From: Apostichopus japonicus
Lineage: Eukaryota > Echinodermata > Holothuroidea > Aspidochirotida > Stichopodidae
Assembly (NCBI RefSeq): GCF_037975245.1
Contig: NC_092580.1
Coordinates: forward strand, 30,161,501 to 30,225,500
Direction of reading: 5' to 3'
DNA: 64,000 bases
The position numbers and the translations under genes were made by a program. The notes below the pieces were generated by a model, which saw only the letters and a list, made by a program, of their open reading frames with translations, made no database searches and was not told the DNA's origin. Positions 24,689 to 35,751 of the stretch are shown piece after piece. Numbering within the stretch: the stretch's first letter is position 1; every line of letters begins with the position of its first letter.

Positions 24689-25760
24689 CAGGCGCGGCGG
24701 AACGGAAAAATTATTGGGGGGGCTAATGTGTGGAGACTATCTAAGCGGAGCGCCACCATCGGTTGGCGCGGAGCTAACAAGAAAATTTTGGGGTTTTTCA
24801 AACCTCCAGATGGCCGGAAACGGCACTTCCCGAGTGTTTTATGCTGCGAATACCTAGCCCTAAAATATGGGTCTCAAGCCTGCAATTTCTGAGATTGCAC
24901 GTAAAAGTCTGTAAAAACATTGTAATTTGTATATTCGATGGTGTTTTAAGAGAGTAGCTATTACTCGTAGTGTACTCGCAAAGACGTTTTTGAGTGTAGT
25001 AAGGGCAGTGGCGGAGCTAGGGGTATTGGTCAGAGGGACAAGAATGGTCTGTAGGGGCGCTTTCGACACTATCTAAGCGGAGCGCCACCACAGGTTGGCG
25101 CGGAGCGTACAGAAAATTTTTGAGTAAAGATACTCCCTAGATTGCAGGAAATGATCCTTTCCGGGCCTTGCTAATTTGCAGATAAACGGAGAATAAATAG
25201 CTGTCGTCGCCATTTGGTCGTAAAATTACACCAACAGAATATGGCAAATGTCAAAAGGTAGATGACAGCGCAATAAAATAGTCAATAATCGCGAATAAGT
25301 AAAAAGTAGTGAAAAGCTGAAAAGGGCGCCTGCAGTCCATTTGAGTCCGTCAGGGGGCATCCGCCCCCTGACTGTATGGACACTCCGCCACTGAGTAAGG
25401 GGATGTTGGAGAACTGGCTGAAATGATGCAAGTCATTGGCCTAAGACGAAGTTGTGTTGCGCTTACCGGTACTCACACTCATTGCTTCCACTTTTCACTG
25501 GGCGTGAAGACGCGGTTGGGGTGACAATGTGGTCTGTAGCCAGGGGACGGGCCGAGGGTCCCCCAGCATTTACTAAAATTATTACACCTATATAGTATAC
25601 GTGTGCATCGGACAGATCGACAAGTATGCATTGAAAAATGGGCAGATGCACGTTTCGGAGCCTTGGTAAATATTGGGGGGGCTTATCATGCATTTGCCCC
25701 CTCAACTTTTTCATTGGGGGGGGGCTGAGCCCCCCAAGCCCCCCGGTTCCGCCGCCACTG
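24689..25760. mobile_element. hAT-like element, 1,072 bp, host of a nested insertion
   Basis: The ends are CAGGCGCGGCGGAACGG and the reverse complement of CAGTGGCGGCGGAACCGG. The exact target duplication TCGCTGAC lies at 24681-24688 and 25761-25768. It holds the family motif tatctaagcggagcgccacc (24739 onward) and a complete smaller element at 25006-25393. Poly-G runs lie just inside both ends. Confidence 0.8.
25006..25393. mobile_element. hAT-like element, 388 bp, nested
   Basis: The ends are CAGTGGCGGAG and the inverse of CAGTGGCGGAGTG. The exact 8-bp duplication AGTAAGGG lies at 24998-25005 and 25394-25401. It carries the family motif ctaagcggagcgccaccaca and inserted inside the 24689-25760 element. 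Confidence 0.8.
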
Positions 25761-26272
25761 TCGCTGACACGTTTGAGCCTCAGGATTTTTGGGGTGCCAT
25801 AGTTTGCTGTAGATTCCGCATGCAAAAATGCCATATTTTCTTCAAGTTTCAGTGTTTGTGGAGTAAATAGAGTGTAATTCAAGGACGGACTTTCATTTTA
25901 TTTATTTTTTTGAGGGCGTGAAAGGGCGAAAAAATAAATATGTTACAAATTGTTTAGGCATATTGTTTTATAAGCCTACTACATATGATCCAGCGGTCGG
26001 GACTGGAATAGAGTGGACGTAATTAAATTAATTTCTAATCACCTGTCTTGAGAAGAACATATGCCTATGACGAGAATAAGTTACTTTCACCAATGGATAT
26101 TTCAAATTTTGCTCCGTTCATAATTATGTCGGTTCCAGTCATCTGAAGAGTTTCAAAATTATATGAGAAAATCTTCCACCATTGTTCACAGTTATTGCAC
26201 AGCTGACCACAAGCCTTTACCCAATTTACGTCTTAACCCAACTCCGTCTCCCCTTGTATATGCACATTTCAG

Positions 26273-26427
26273 TGCAGTATAAGAGCCGGGAATTTCGAAT
26301 TGAGAGAGCTCTTTTACCATCTGGGATGCAGGAGAGGCAGCAAAGGAGGCAGAGACATAGTGGAGATCATGAAGATGTTGGCGAAACTATATTAGATACA
26401 GCATTTTCAGATTTTTCGTGTTCCTAA
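26273..26427 (+). CDS. possible terminal exon, plus strand, unknown protein
   Basis: A pyrimidine-rich tract with CTTAACCC and ending CACATTTCAG is followed by an open frame reading QYKSREFRIERALLPSGMQE, then RQQRRQRHSGDHEDVGETIL and DTAFSDFSCS, then a stop. The composition (charged, few rare residues) looks coding, but no partner exon was identified upstream. It could be an isolated exon, a retrocopy fragment or chance. Confidence 0.25.
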
Positions 26428-26790
26428 GGCTTAGGGATTTTCAAGCACGCAAACACATGCCAGTCAGGAAGAAAAATGTTTCTATATATTTTCTTTGCGG
26501 ATGTCAATCTCCCCCACATCCTCCTTCTTAGTGTATTTCTCAAATCGTGGACGTTAAACCCCCCTCTAAGGCCACCCTCCCTGCCTCCCTATCACGTTCC
26601 TGTACTTCCAGCATATGCAAATATTATACTTTCGTATATATGTTTTAATGAGAAAATTCAATCGATAAAAACCAACACATTTTTTGACATAATGCATTGA
26701 AAGCACCAAAGTACTATCGCTGAAGCAATCAAATGATCGATTCATTAGAACTTCATATGGAGAATCAATCTGCCGTTAATTATTCTTTAT

Positions 26791-27186
26791 TATACAACAC
26801 CTAATTATATTCCGGCCATTTGATTGGTCAATTGCTCGTCGATTGCATGCAAAATCCGCTCTATTGCACGCTATGATGATAGAACCATGCGTTATACTTT
26901 TTTGATAGCACTTTTTTCAATGGTAAGAGAGCAGAGAAACCTGCAGTCTGTTCAAAACAATCTGTTGCATGAGTGCATTTTACATCCAATTATATCCAAA
27001 TTTGAAGGTGTTGTATAAAACAAATAATGAATGGTTTCCATTCGTGCAATAGTGCAAATATTTCATTCATTGAAAGATGTAACTCGTTCCATTCAACTCG
27101 GCTGTGCCTCGTTGAATGGAACATTCCATCTTTCAACTCATGAAATATTTGCACTATTGCACTCATAACCATTCATTATTTGTATA
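26791..27186 (+). mobile_element. MITE-like element with a long internal hairpin (TATACAA ends), copy 1
   Basis: The ends are TATACAACACC and TTTGTATA. The right part (about 27024-27183) folds into a long hairpin: AATAATGAATGG...GTGCAATAGTGCAAATATTTCAT pairs with ATGAAATATTTGCACTATTGCAC...CCATTCATTATT around a tcggctgtgcctc loop. A related copy in inverse orientation lies at 42843-43155. A TA target duplication (Tc1/mariner style) is possible, but the ends are too AT-rich to be sure. Confidence 0.6.
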
Positions 27187-27703
27187 CTATTATCCCGCAG
27201 ACTTTATAAATATGTGTCACCAGTATAGTTTATAGTATATAGCGCTGGTTATGCTACATCTTTGTACAATAAATTTCAGGTTCCCATGCATGCGTCAGTT
27301 CCAGTAATACACACAAATTATGTGATATTCAAGGGCGGCGGACCGGGGGGGGGGGCACGTGCCCCCCCACTTTTCCTCAGGTTAAAAATGTTCCCTTTTT
27401 CTACATAAAAATTGAGGTGTATCAAGTTAGCAAGAGGCCAGGGAACCAGAATGAACACTCGGGAAGGGCCGTTTCCGGCCATCTGAGGGGTTTGTAAAAC
27501 CAAAAATTTTCTTGTACGCTCCGCGCCAACTGATGGTGGCGCTCCGCTCAGATAGTCGTGCATACAACTTTGCAAATCCTGGCTACGCCCCTGACTTTTA
27601 ATGAATTTCTTTGGGTCAAACTCAAAGCTATTTCGAATGGAATTTTTTTTTAAGATATTAACAAGAAATAAACTCTAATTCGGAAGATTCCTACATTAGC
27701 AAC

Positions 27704-29337
27704 CAGGGACGTAGCTAAGGCCTGATGATTGGGGGGGGGGGGGGGTGTAGTGGCTGAAATTCCAACTGGATGGGTTTTGGAGTCAGAAAATTCCGACTGC
27801 TGCCTTGTACCCCCCCCCCCCCCCGCACTCATCGTCAACGATACGGTCAGTGTCAGTCAGACACCCCATCTTTCGCGACTGCACTTTTGTTCCGAACTTT
27901 TTTCAATACATTTTTACCTTATGGGGCAAAGTTTTTGCTTATGTTGATGGCACTTTTAAACTTCCGTAGATTAGCATTGAGTGTTTTAATTGTATACCAT
28001 AGAGACAATGTATATCCCAACGTCGTAGCCAGGAATTTGAAAAGGGAAGCACTTTTTGCGATTGATATGGGGGAGGGGTCTAAGGGGAGGGGGTGTCCCC
28101 CTCCCCTTTGAGATTTTTTTGAACAATTGAAGGTCCTTAGATGCGATCTGGTGCAATTTGTTGCCAGTTTCATCATTATCATATGATATCATATTATCAG
28201 CAGATTTTGTTTCCTGTTTGAATTCTTTTACATGTTCTTTTACATAATATATCAGAAAGACAAACATAGTGCTCTTTTACAATTTTTCCAGAAGGATGAT
28301 TCTTGTTTATTGTCCAATGTCTGGACTTAAATACATTTGACGAACTTAATTGATGGACAATATAAACTTTCATATTTTGTAAGACAGCCAGATTTGCAGT
28401 GGCCTAAAAAAATATCGTTATCTCCGTGTATTAACAGTGTAATAATTATTTATAGGAAGTGCGTATCACGTACGATTACTAGCTTAGCTTCATAACATGC
28501 TGTTCGTGCAACAACTTAGGACGAATCATAGAACGGATGAGAACGAACTTGTCGTCGTCGTTGTGCATACGGTTCGTGACATTCCATCGAGTGAGGTTAG
28601 GTAGGCAATATGTATTTTATTACGCAGTGACCAACTGTAGGTTTGAAATAGGCTATAGGCTAAATTTATCTAATTGCATCTGCCAAACTAAGTAAGTAGT
28701 TGAATCAGTAGGCCTGCATGTTATTACGATTATAATCGAGTTAACGGAGTTGACGAGTATTCAAGATCAAAAGAGCACTGACAAAATACCATGCTAAAAA
28801 ACAAGTTTTTAAACATTTTTTTTCGACACTCAAAGGGGGGGGGGGAGCAGTCGCTCCCCTGCTCCCCCTGGCTACGTCCCTGGTATATCCTGAACTTACT
28901 TTAAGCTAGCGAACAGGGTCGACCCACCCAATAACAAAATTAATACATAAATTTTCCGAAATGAAGCTGGCGAACGTTGTATTTTTTTTTAGAGTATTCA
29001 AAATCATACGAAGTTTTGTATGGTGGAGTATAAGGATCGCGAGATACAATTTCTCAATGTGACGAGGAAAACGTGGTAAATATGACTGATTAAAGGTCAA
29101 TTTTGATCGAAAATTTTATGTCACTCACAAATTACAAGAACATATGAAAATAAGAGTGCGACAGTCAGAAAAATTAGAGCGCGACAGTCGGAAATTCCGA
29201 ATTGAAGCTGGCGACAGTCGGAAATTCCGACAGTCGGAAATTCCGACTGTCGCACTCAAATTTTCCAACTATCGTCATTTTTACCAAGATTGGGGGGTGA
29301 GACCCCCCCCCACACCCCCCCTCTAGCGACGTCCCTG
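27704..29337. mobile_element. hAT-like element, middle of the nest
   Basis: It starts CAGGGACGTAGCTA and ends TAGCGACGTCCCTG, with the exact 8-bp duplication TTAGCAAC at 27696-27703 and 29338-29345. Poly-G/poly-C runs lie just inside both ends (27731-27745 and 29302-29320). It is interrupted by the 28018-28882 element. Confidence 0.8.
28018..28882. mobile_element. hAT-like element, innermost of the nest
   Basis: Left end CAACGTCGTAGCCAGG and right end CCTGGCTACGTCCCTG are inverse with 13 of 16 matches. The exact duplication GTATATCC lies at 28010-28017 and 28883-28890. The breakpoint of the 2.68 kb tandem duplication (28108) falls inside it. Confidence 0.8.
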
Positions 29338-30788
29338 TTAGCAACTAGCATGATTTCACCTCATTTTGTCTCAAAAGAAAACTTGTTCCTTGTTTCCCAA
29401 TTTGCACATTGGATATTGCAGTGCTAGTATGCATATTTTCCTTGGGGGGGGGGGGGGTGTTGATGGAGTGATGTGTATACGCAAATAAGATAATACAATA
29501 AGAGTTATAAAGGGTACTAAATATAAGTCTGCATCAGTCCAATCGAATTTCTGCAAAGTGCCCTTTGATGTCGGTGCCCCCCCCCCCCCCAGATTAAAAG
29601 TGCTTCCGCCGCCCTTGATGATATTCCTATACATGAAGTTATATTATACCGAATAGCTCCATGAATTCTACAAACAATATGTCATTATATCCAACACACA
29701 GTAAAGGTAACGAACATAATAAATTCAGCCCCAACTCTGAGATGAAAATATGAAAAATACCCTATAACATATGCTAAGCTTTTTTTATATATTTTTTTTA
29801 TATTTTTGTTATAGGCCTATAATTATACCCTTCACGCTGAATGTCATGGCCTACATTGTGTATACTTTCACTTATATAGGGGGATTGTAAAGTATATACG
29901 GCTGGCAAAGAACATGGGTCTATTCATACTCCGATGCATGTTCCATTCAAGTAGTAAACTATTTTGAAATTTTGAGGAGGCACATGTTTTGTTTAATTTT
30001 TTGTTTATATTAATTTTATTTATACGCTGTTGTTTTGACCAGTAACGTGTACTTCAACTTTCACCTATATATGGGTTTGCAAAGCATATATATTTACAAT
30101 ATAGCAATTGACAAGGTGTGAGTCTTTTCATATTCCGATGCATGTTCCATTCAAGTAGCAAACATGCATGCACATTTTGAAGAGGCACATTCTTATTTTT
30201 TGCATTGATTACAGTTCCTTTCATTGCTTCAAGGACACTCTCTACAAAACGTAGCCTAGTAAACTTGAAAAGAACATGCATGAAAAATGGCATGTAGTCA
30301 TTTCATGGAAAGTGCTCTATAATGTTATATTGAATGGCCTCTTTTTTATTACATCTATAATTGCAGATTACCGAAGTTATTATAGCCAGCTTATGGAATA
30401 CGTAAGTACTAATTCAATTCTCATTTAAGCGTTCAGAGATATATACTTATTAATAAAAATAAACAACATATGGTGAACCTAAGAGACCAAGGGAGAAGTT
30501 ACAATGTAACTTTCCAAACGTTACTTTATAAACATTTACTGCAGCCCCTGCAGGGTTGCAGCCCCCCAACCCAAAATTTTTGTGAAAATTCGGGCAATAT
30601 GATGAGAAGTTTTCGGACACCTACTGAAACAAAAACAATTTGCAATATGTTTTTTAAAATGGTTTAACTGATATTTAACGGTCTGGGGTCAAAGGTCAAA
30701 TACTCCAAAACTGTTTTGAGCAATTACCCGCTTGTCAGTATGTTGGAAAAAGTAATAAAATAGGTCAAAGTTCAGCGGAAAAAAAACC
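28108..30788. repeat. tandem segmental duplication, unit 1
   Basis: The sequence from ttgagatttttttgaac to aggtcaaagttcagcgg is repeated directly downstream at an offset of about 2,681 bp. The first ~1.5 kb is virtually identical between copies, differing mainly in G/C-run length, while the later part shows small indels and substitutions (offset shrinking to about 2,665). It contains the right parts of the three nested hAT-like elements. Confidence 0.95.
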
Positions 30789-33431
30789 TTGAGATTTTTT
30801 TGAACAATTGAAGGTCCTTAGATGCGATCTGGTGCAATTTGTTGCCAGTTTCATCATTATCATATGATATCATATTATCAGCAGATTTTGTTTCCTGTTT
30901 GAATTCTTTTACATGTTCTTTTACATAATATATCAGAAAGACAAACATAGTGCTCTTTTACAATTTTTCCAGAAGGATGATTCTTGTTTATTGTCCAATG
31001 TCTGGACTTAAATACATTTGACGAACTTAATTGATGGACAATATAAACTTTCATATTTTGTAAGACAGCCAGATTTGCAGTGGCCTAAAAAAATATCGTT
31101 ATCTCCGTGTATTAACAGTGTAATAATTATTTATAGGAAGTGCGTATCACGTACGATTACTAGCTTAGCTTCATAACATGCTGTTCGTGCAACAACTTAG
31201 GACGAATCATAGAACGGATGAGAACGAACTTGTCGTCGTCGTTGTGCATACGGTTCGTGACATTCCATCGAGTGAGGTTAGGTAGGCAATATGTATTTTA
31301 TTACGCAGTGACCAACTGTAGGTTTGAAATAGGCTATAGGCTAAATTTATCTAATTGCATCTGCCAAACTAAGTAAGTAGTTGAATCAGTAGGCCTGCAT
31401 GTTATTACGATTATAATCGAGTTAACGGAGTTGACGAGTATTCAAGATCAAAAGAGCACTGACAAAATACCATGCTAAAAAACAAGTTTTTAAACATTTT
31501 TTTTCGACACTCAAAGGGGGGGGGGAGCAGTCGCTCCCCTGCTCCCCCTGGCTACGTCCCTGGTATATCCTGAACTTACTTTAAGCTAGCGAACAGGGTC
31601 GACCCACCCAATAACAAAATTAATACATAAATTTTCCGAAATGAAGCTGGCGAACGTTGTATTTTTTTTTAGAGTATTCAAAATCATACGAAGTTTTGTA
31701 TGGTGGAGTATAAGGATCGCGAGATACAATTTCTCAATGTGACGAGGAAAACGTGGTAAATATGACTGATTAAAGGTCAATTTTGATCGAAAATTTTATG
31801 TCACTCACAAATTACAAGAACATATGAAAATAAGAGTGCGACAGTCAGAAAAATTAGAGCGCGACAGTCGGAAATTCCGAATTGAAGCTGGCGACAGTCG
31901 GAAATTCCGACAGTCGGAAATTCCGACTGTCGCACTCAAATTTTCCAACTATCGTCATTTTTACCAAGATTGGGGGGTGAGACCCCCCCCACACCCCCCC
32001 CTCTAGCGACGTCCCTGTTAGCAACTAGCATGATTTCACCTCATTTTGTCTCAAAAGAAAACTTGTTCCTTGTTTCCCAATTTGCACATTGGATATTGCA
32101 GTGCTAGTATGCATATTTTCCTTGGGGGGGGGGGGGGGGTGTTGATGGAGTGATGTGTATACGCAAATAAGATAATACAATAAGAGTTATAAAGGGTACT
32201 AAATATAAGTCTGCATCAGTCCAATCGAATTTCTGCAAAGTGCCCTTTGATGTCGGTGCCCCCCCCCCCCCCAGATTGAAAGTGCTTCCGCCGCCCTTGA
32301 TGATATTCCTATACATGAAGTTATATTATACCGAATAGCTCCATGAATTCTACAAACAATATGTCATTATATCCAACACACAGTAAAGGTAACGAACATA
32401 ATAAATTCAGCCCCAACTCTGAGATGAAAATATGAAAAATACCCTATAACATATGCTAAGCTTTTTTTAATTTTTATTTTTGTTATATAATTATACCCTT
32501 CACGCTGAATGTCATGGCCTACATTGTGTATACTTTCACTTATATAGAGGGATTGTAAAGTATATACAGCTGGAAAAGAACATGGGTCTACTCATACTCC
32601 GATGCATGTTCCATTCAAGTAGTAAACTATTTTGAAATTTTGAGGAGCCACATGTTTTGTTTAATTTTTTGTTTATATTAATTTTATTTATACGCTGTTG
32701 TTTTGACCAGTAACGTGTACTTCAACTTCCACCTATATATGGGTTTGCAAAGCATATATATTTACAATATGGCAATTGACAAGGTGTGAGTCTATTCATA
32801 CACCCATGCATGTTCCATTCAAGTAGCAAACATGCATGCACATTTTGAAGAGGCACATTCTTATTTTTTGCATTGATTACAGTTCCTTTCATTGCTTCAA
32901 GGACACTCTCTACAAAACGTAGCCTAGTAAACTTGAAAAGAACATGCATGAAAAATGGCATGTAGTCATTTCATGGAAAGTGCTCTATAATGTTATATTG
33001 AATGGCCTCTTTTTTATTACATCTATAATTGCAGATTACCGAAGTTATTATAGCCAGCTTATGGAATACGTAAGTACTAATTCAATTCTCATTTAAGCGT
33101 TCAGAGATATATTTTATTAATAAAAATAAACAACATGGTGAACCTAAAAGACCAAGGGAGAAGTTACAATGTAACTTTCCAAACGTTACTTTACAAACAT
33201 TTACTGCAGCCCCCAACCCAAAATTTTTGTGAAAATTCGGGCAATATGATGAGAAGTTTTCGGAAACCTACTGAAACAAAAATAATTTGCAATATATTTT
33301 TCAATGCTTTAACTGATATTTAACGGTCTGAGGTCAAAGGTCAAATACTCCAAATCTGTTTTGAGCAATTACCTGCTTGTCAGTATGTTGGAAAAAGTAA
33401 TAAAATAGGTCAAAGGTCATCGGAAAAAACC
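30789..33431. repeat. tandem segmental duplication, unit 2
   Basis: Second copy of 28108-30788. It carries truncated copies of the nested elements: right ends at about 31562, 32017 and 32298, with their one-sided target duplications. Differences from unit 1 include loss of a ~25-bp tatatatttttttt segment near 32470 and of gggttgcagc near 33207. The units meet at ...cggaaaaaaaacc|ttgag. Confidence 0.95.
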
Positions 33432-34000
33432 TAAAAAATCGTTTTTTAGTCATTTTCTGCCTGTCAACATTTACGAAACAGATATTAAACCACACGTAGA
33501 GAACGATAGACAAATTTTAAAGTGGTGCAGATTTTGGTGTTTGGGATCGAGGACAAAGGTCAGCTGAGGTCAAATGTATAGATTTGTAAATTTTGTGTCG
33601 CCAACTCCTCAATACACCGTCAGTCCGAGCAAGTTCAAAAGTGGTGGGTATAGGTACCTGATCATGTAACCTTGTGCCTTCGTGATTGTTGACGTAAAAT
33701 AGGTCCAACGTCAGAGGTAAAACGTCGTAAAACCTAAAAATTGGTGTTTAGCCATTTTCTGCTTGTCACCATATAGGAAAAAGCCATCAAACCACCCAAT
33801 ATGTAGAAAAGGATGAGACAGATATTAGAATATTCCTTTCTGGATGTCGAAGTTATATTGAAAGGACAATTAATGTAGGTCAGGGTTGAAATTGGCTTAA
33901 ATTTGATGCCTTGCATGAAATAACAGTGACAGGTAACATTGTTTTCTACTTAACAATAAGCTAAACTAGGTCTTGACGTAAGAAACTGGATTCCAGCCTA
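33432..34000. other. no gene recognised; repeat-derived
   Basis: It continues the sequence style of the duplicated unit, with ggtcaaaggtca, aaaacctaaaaa and cattttctgc strings recurring (about 33430-33470 and 33730-33775). It is probably the unduplicated flank of an older repeat. Confidence 0.4.
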
Positions 34001-34143
34001 TTAACAAAGATGGCAACCAGATGCGTTCACAACTAACCCACCAACAATCATTCCGGTCATGCCAAAACCCGATGATTTGTCTCGATAGCTTGTCATTGCA
34101 AGCATCCTAAACAATGCAACGCATTGGTGCTGTTTTTCCAATC
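34001..34143 (-). CDS. possible second exon of the minus-strand gene starting at 35119
   Basis: After GCTTGATTAG the minus strand reads LEKQHQCVALFRMLAMTSYR then DKSSGFGMTGMIVGGLVVNA and SGCHLC before TAA. The start phase (two bases completing a codon) matches the phase-1 donor of the exon at 35062-35119, which would give a 66-residue protein with a short hydrophobic stretch. The acceptor lacks a strong pyrimidine tract and I do not recognise the sequence. It could equally be a fragment of an unknown repeat. Confidence 0.28.
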
Positions 34144-35061
34144 CTAATCAAGCTCCGATCGCATTGACCCAGCTGCTCAAATCGACACAAGGATAGCACA
34201 GTTGGGACAAAGCATATGCTTTTTTTCCTTGGAGCGAGGGAGGGAGGGGTGGATGAGTGGGGGGGGGGGGGGTAGAGTGTCCTACGTGGATGCCAACGAG
34301 AAGTCTCCTCAAGACTAATTGAAGCTCGGGAGAATACTAAAGGAGCTACAAGACGAAACGAGAAATACAGTCAGATGTTACTGTATACGATGTTGTTCGA
34401 TAAGTCAAGAACTGCTCAAATTAGTCATGAGACTCGTCATAAATTTGGGTGCATGGGGTTTTAAAAGGTCTGAATCAAAGAATTTGTTAATTCCACAGTT
34501 AATTTTATTTTTGCATTATTTCCTAATTATCGTTTGTATGATAAACTGTTATAACTTGCTATTAAAACGATATCTAGACCACCTATCATAAAACCGTTAG
34601 TGAAAACTAATATCTGGAGTTTTCTGAGGTTTTATTTTTGGAAATTTAGCTTTTTTTGCCAATTGTCGCTATAGTCACATAATCACCACAATATATCTCA
34701 TACAATTAACCAAATGGTTTTGCGTGACGGATCTTCATAACATATCGGCATTCAACCATGCAGAGGTATTATTCTACGTAATCGTGACGTGCAAAACATT
34801 TCTTTGTTTTTTTTATAATGAAAATGAGAAGGGGAAAAAGTCATTTGAATAATAACAGAACTAAAAATCGTAGGTGAGTTGCTGCGTTGGACCAGAGCTC
34901 CCGAATGAATTATGTTTCTGGCAACGTTGATTCCACGGGGTTGCGGAATCCTTCAAAACATAAACACATGGCAATGTGCTTTGGCAGATATCCAGGTGCG
35001 ACTGCACTGCGTACTGACGTTCATAACATGACAGGAGCTTCGAACTTGGTGACGAGCTCAC
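34144..35061. other. probable intron of the minus-strand gene
   Basis: No exon supported here. It contains a purine-rich tract and a poly-G run (about 34228-34272). It would be the first intron if the 35062-35119 exon splices to the one at 34001-34143. Confidence 0.3.
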
Positions 35062-35119
35062 CTAGATCACACCACAGTTGTGAGGAACTTTCAAAAGGGT
35101 CGCTACTTATCTCATCCAT
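35062..35119 (-). CDS. first coding exon of a gene divergent from the Tudor gene
   Basis: ATG at 35119 opens MDEISSDPFESSSQLWCDL and ends in the strong donor CTAG|GTGAGC in phase 1. The acidic, serine-rich peptide looks like a genuine N-terminus. It is head-to-head with the Tudor-domain gene, whose first coding exon begins 633 bp away, so the two may share a promoter region. If unspliced the frame would close after 13 more codons (GELVTKFEAPVML), so a very short single-exon frame is the alternative. Confidence 0.4.
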
Positions 35120-35681
35120 GTAAACTTTCTAGCTCGCCAAAGAGGTTCAGGGCCCTTCCGCGGCTTATTTGGTTAGTGTTAGTCTTGCTATCTTGAGAAT
35201 CGCGTGTCAAATTAGAACGTTACCGAAATAAGTTCTAAGTAGGCCCTAGGCCTACTGTTATTTGTTAGACCACGGCCTACATTAGAAGTTAGAGTAGGCC
35301 TAACTTAGACCTACATGTTATGGCTACGAACGTTACACAAACAATTTACAGTTAGGCTAGTTTTAACGTCAGGCTAGTAATTAGAATGTTGTGTATAATT
35401 TAAGTACAACTGTAACATTCTTGTGGGCATTAGAATGAAGCTTTTGACTATCTTCATATGGCATTAAATGCACACAGGTTTAAACTTTAAAGAGTCAAAT
35501 TTGTGTGTGTTGAATGTTGTTTCCCCCTTTCTCTTGGCAAAGTTTTCCTTTGATTGAATGTATTTTTATCCTATACACTTAACTGGACTATAGGAGGTAT
35601 TTGCAAATTCACTGTAGGCTATGCTTGGTAAATTTTTTGAATCATGACTGATCATGAAGAAACTGCTGTTAATTTTCACAG
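35120..35681. promoter_or_regulatory. putative bidirectional promoter and 5' leader region
   Basis: This region lies between two divergent coding starts. It includes taggcctac-rich text (35240-35320) and no open frame of note. A TTTTCACAG|GC acceptor at 35681/35682 suggests that the Tudor gene has a non-coding first exon upstream, with the 5' UTR resuming at 35682. I see no clear TATA box. The assignment rests on gene orientation only. Confidence 0.4.
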
Positions 35682-35751
35682 GCTTGATCAACTGAAACCG
35701 TCGATGAGTTGTTAGGGCCACTTCATTACCTGGTACTGAAACCAGAACAAA

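Larger units (their letters stand above)
27330..29617. mobile_element. outer hAT-like element of a three-level nest
   Basis: The ends CAAGGGCGGCGGA and TCCGCCGCCCTTG are exact inverses. The flanks are GTGATATT (27322-27329) and ATGATATT (29618-29625), a 7-of-8 match to an 8-bp duplication. It encloses the 27704-29337 element. Its left 264 bp (27330-27593) itself has family ends, closing with CTGGCTACGCCCCTG, and the inverse of the ctcagcggagcgcc family motif, but without a matching duplication. An alternative reading is that a separate or rearranged copy forms the left end. Confidence 0.55.
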
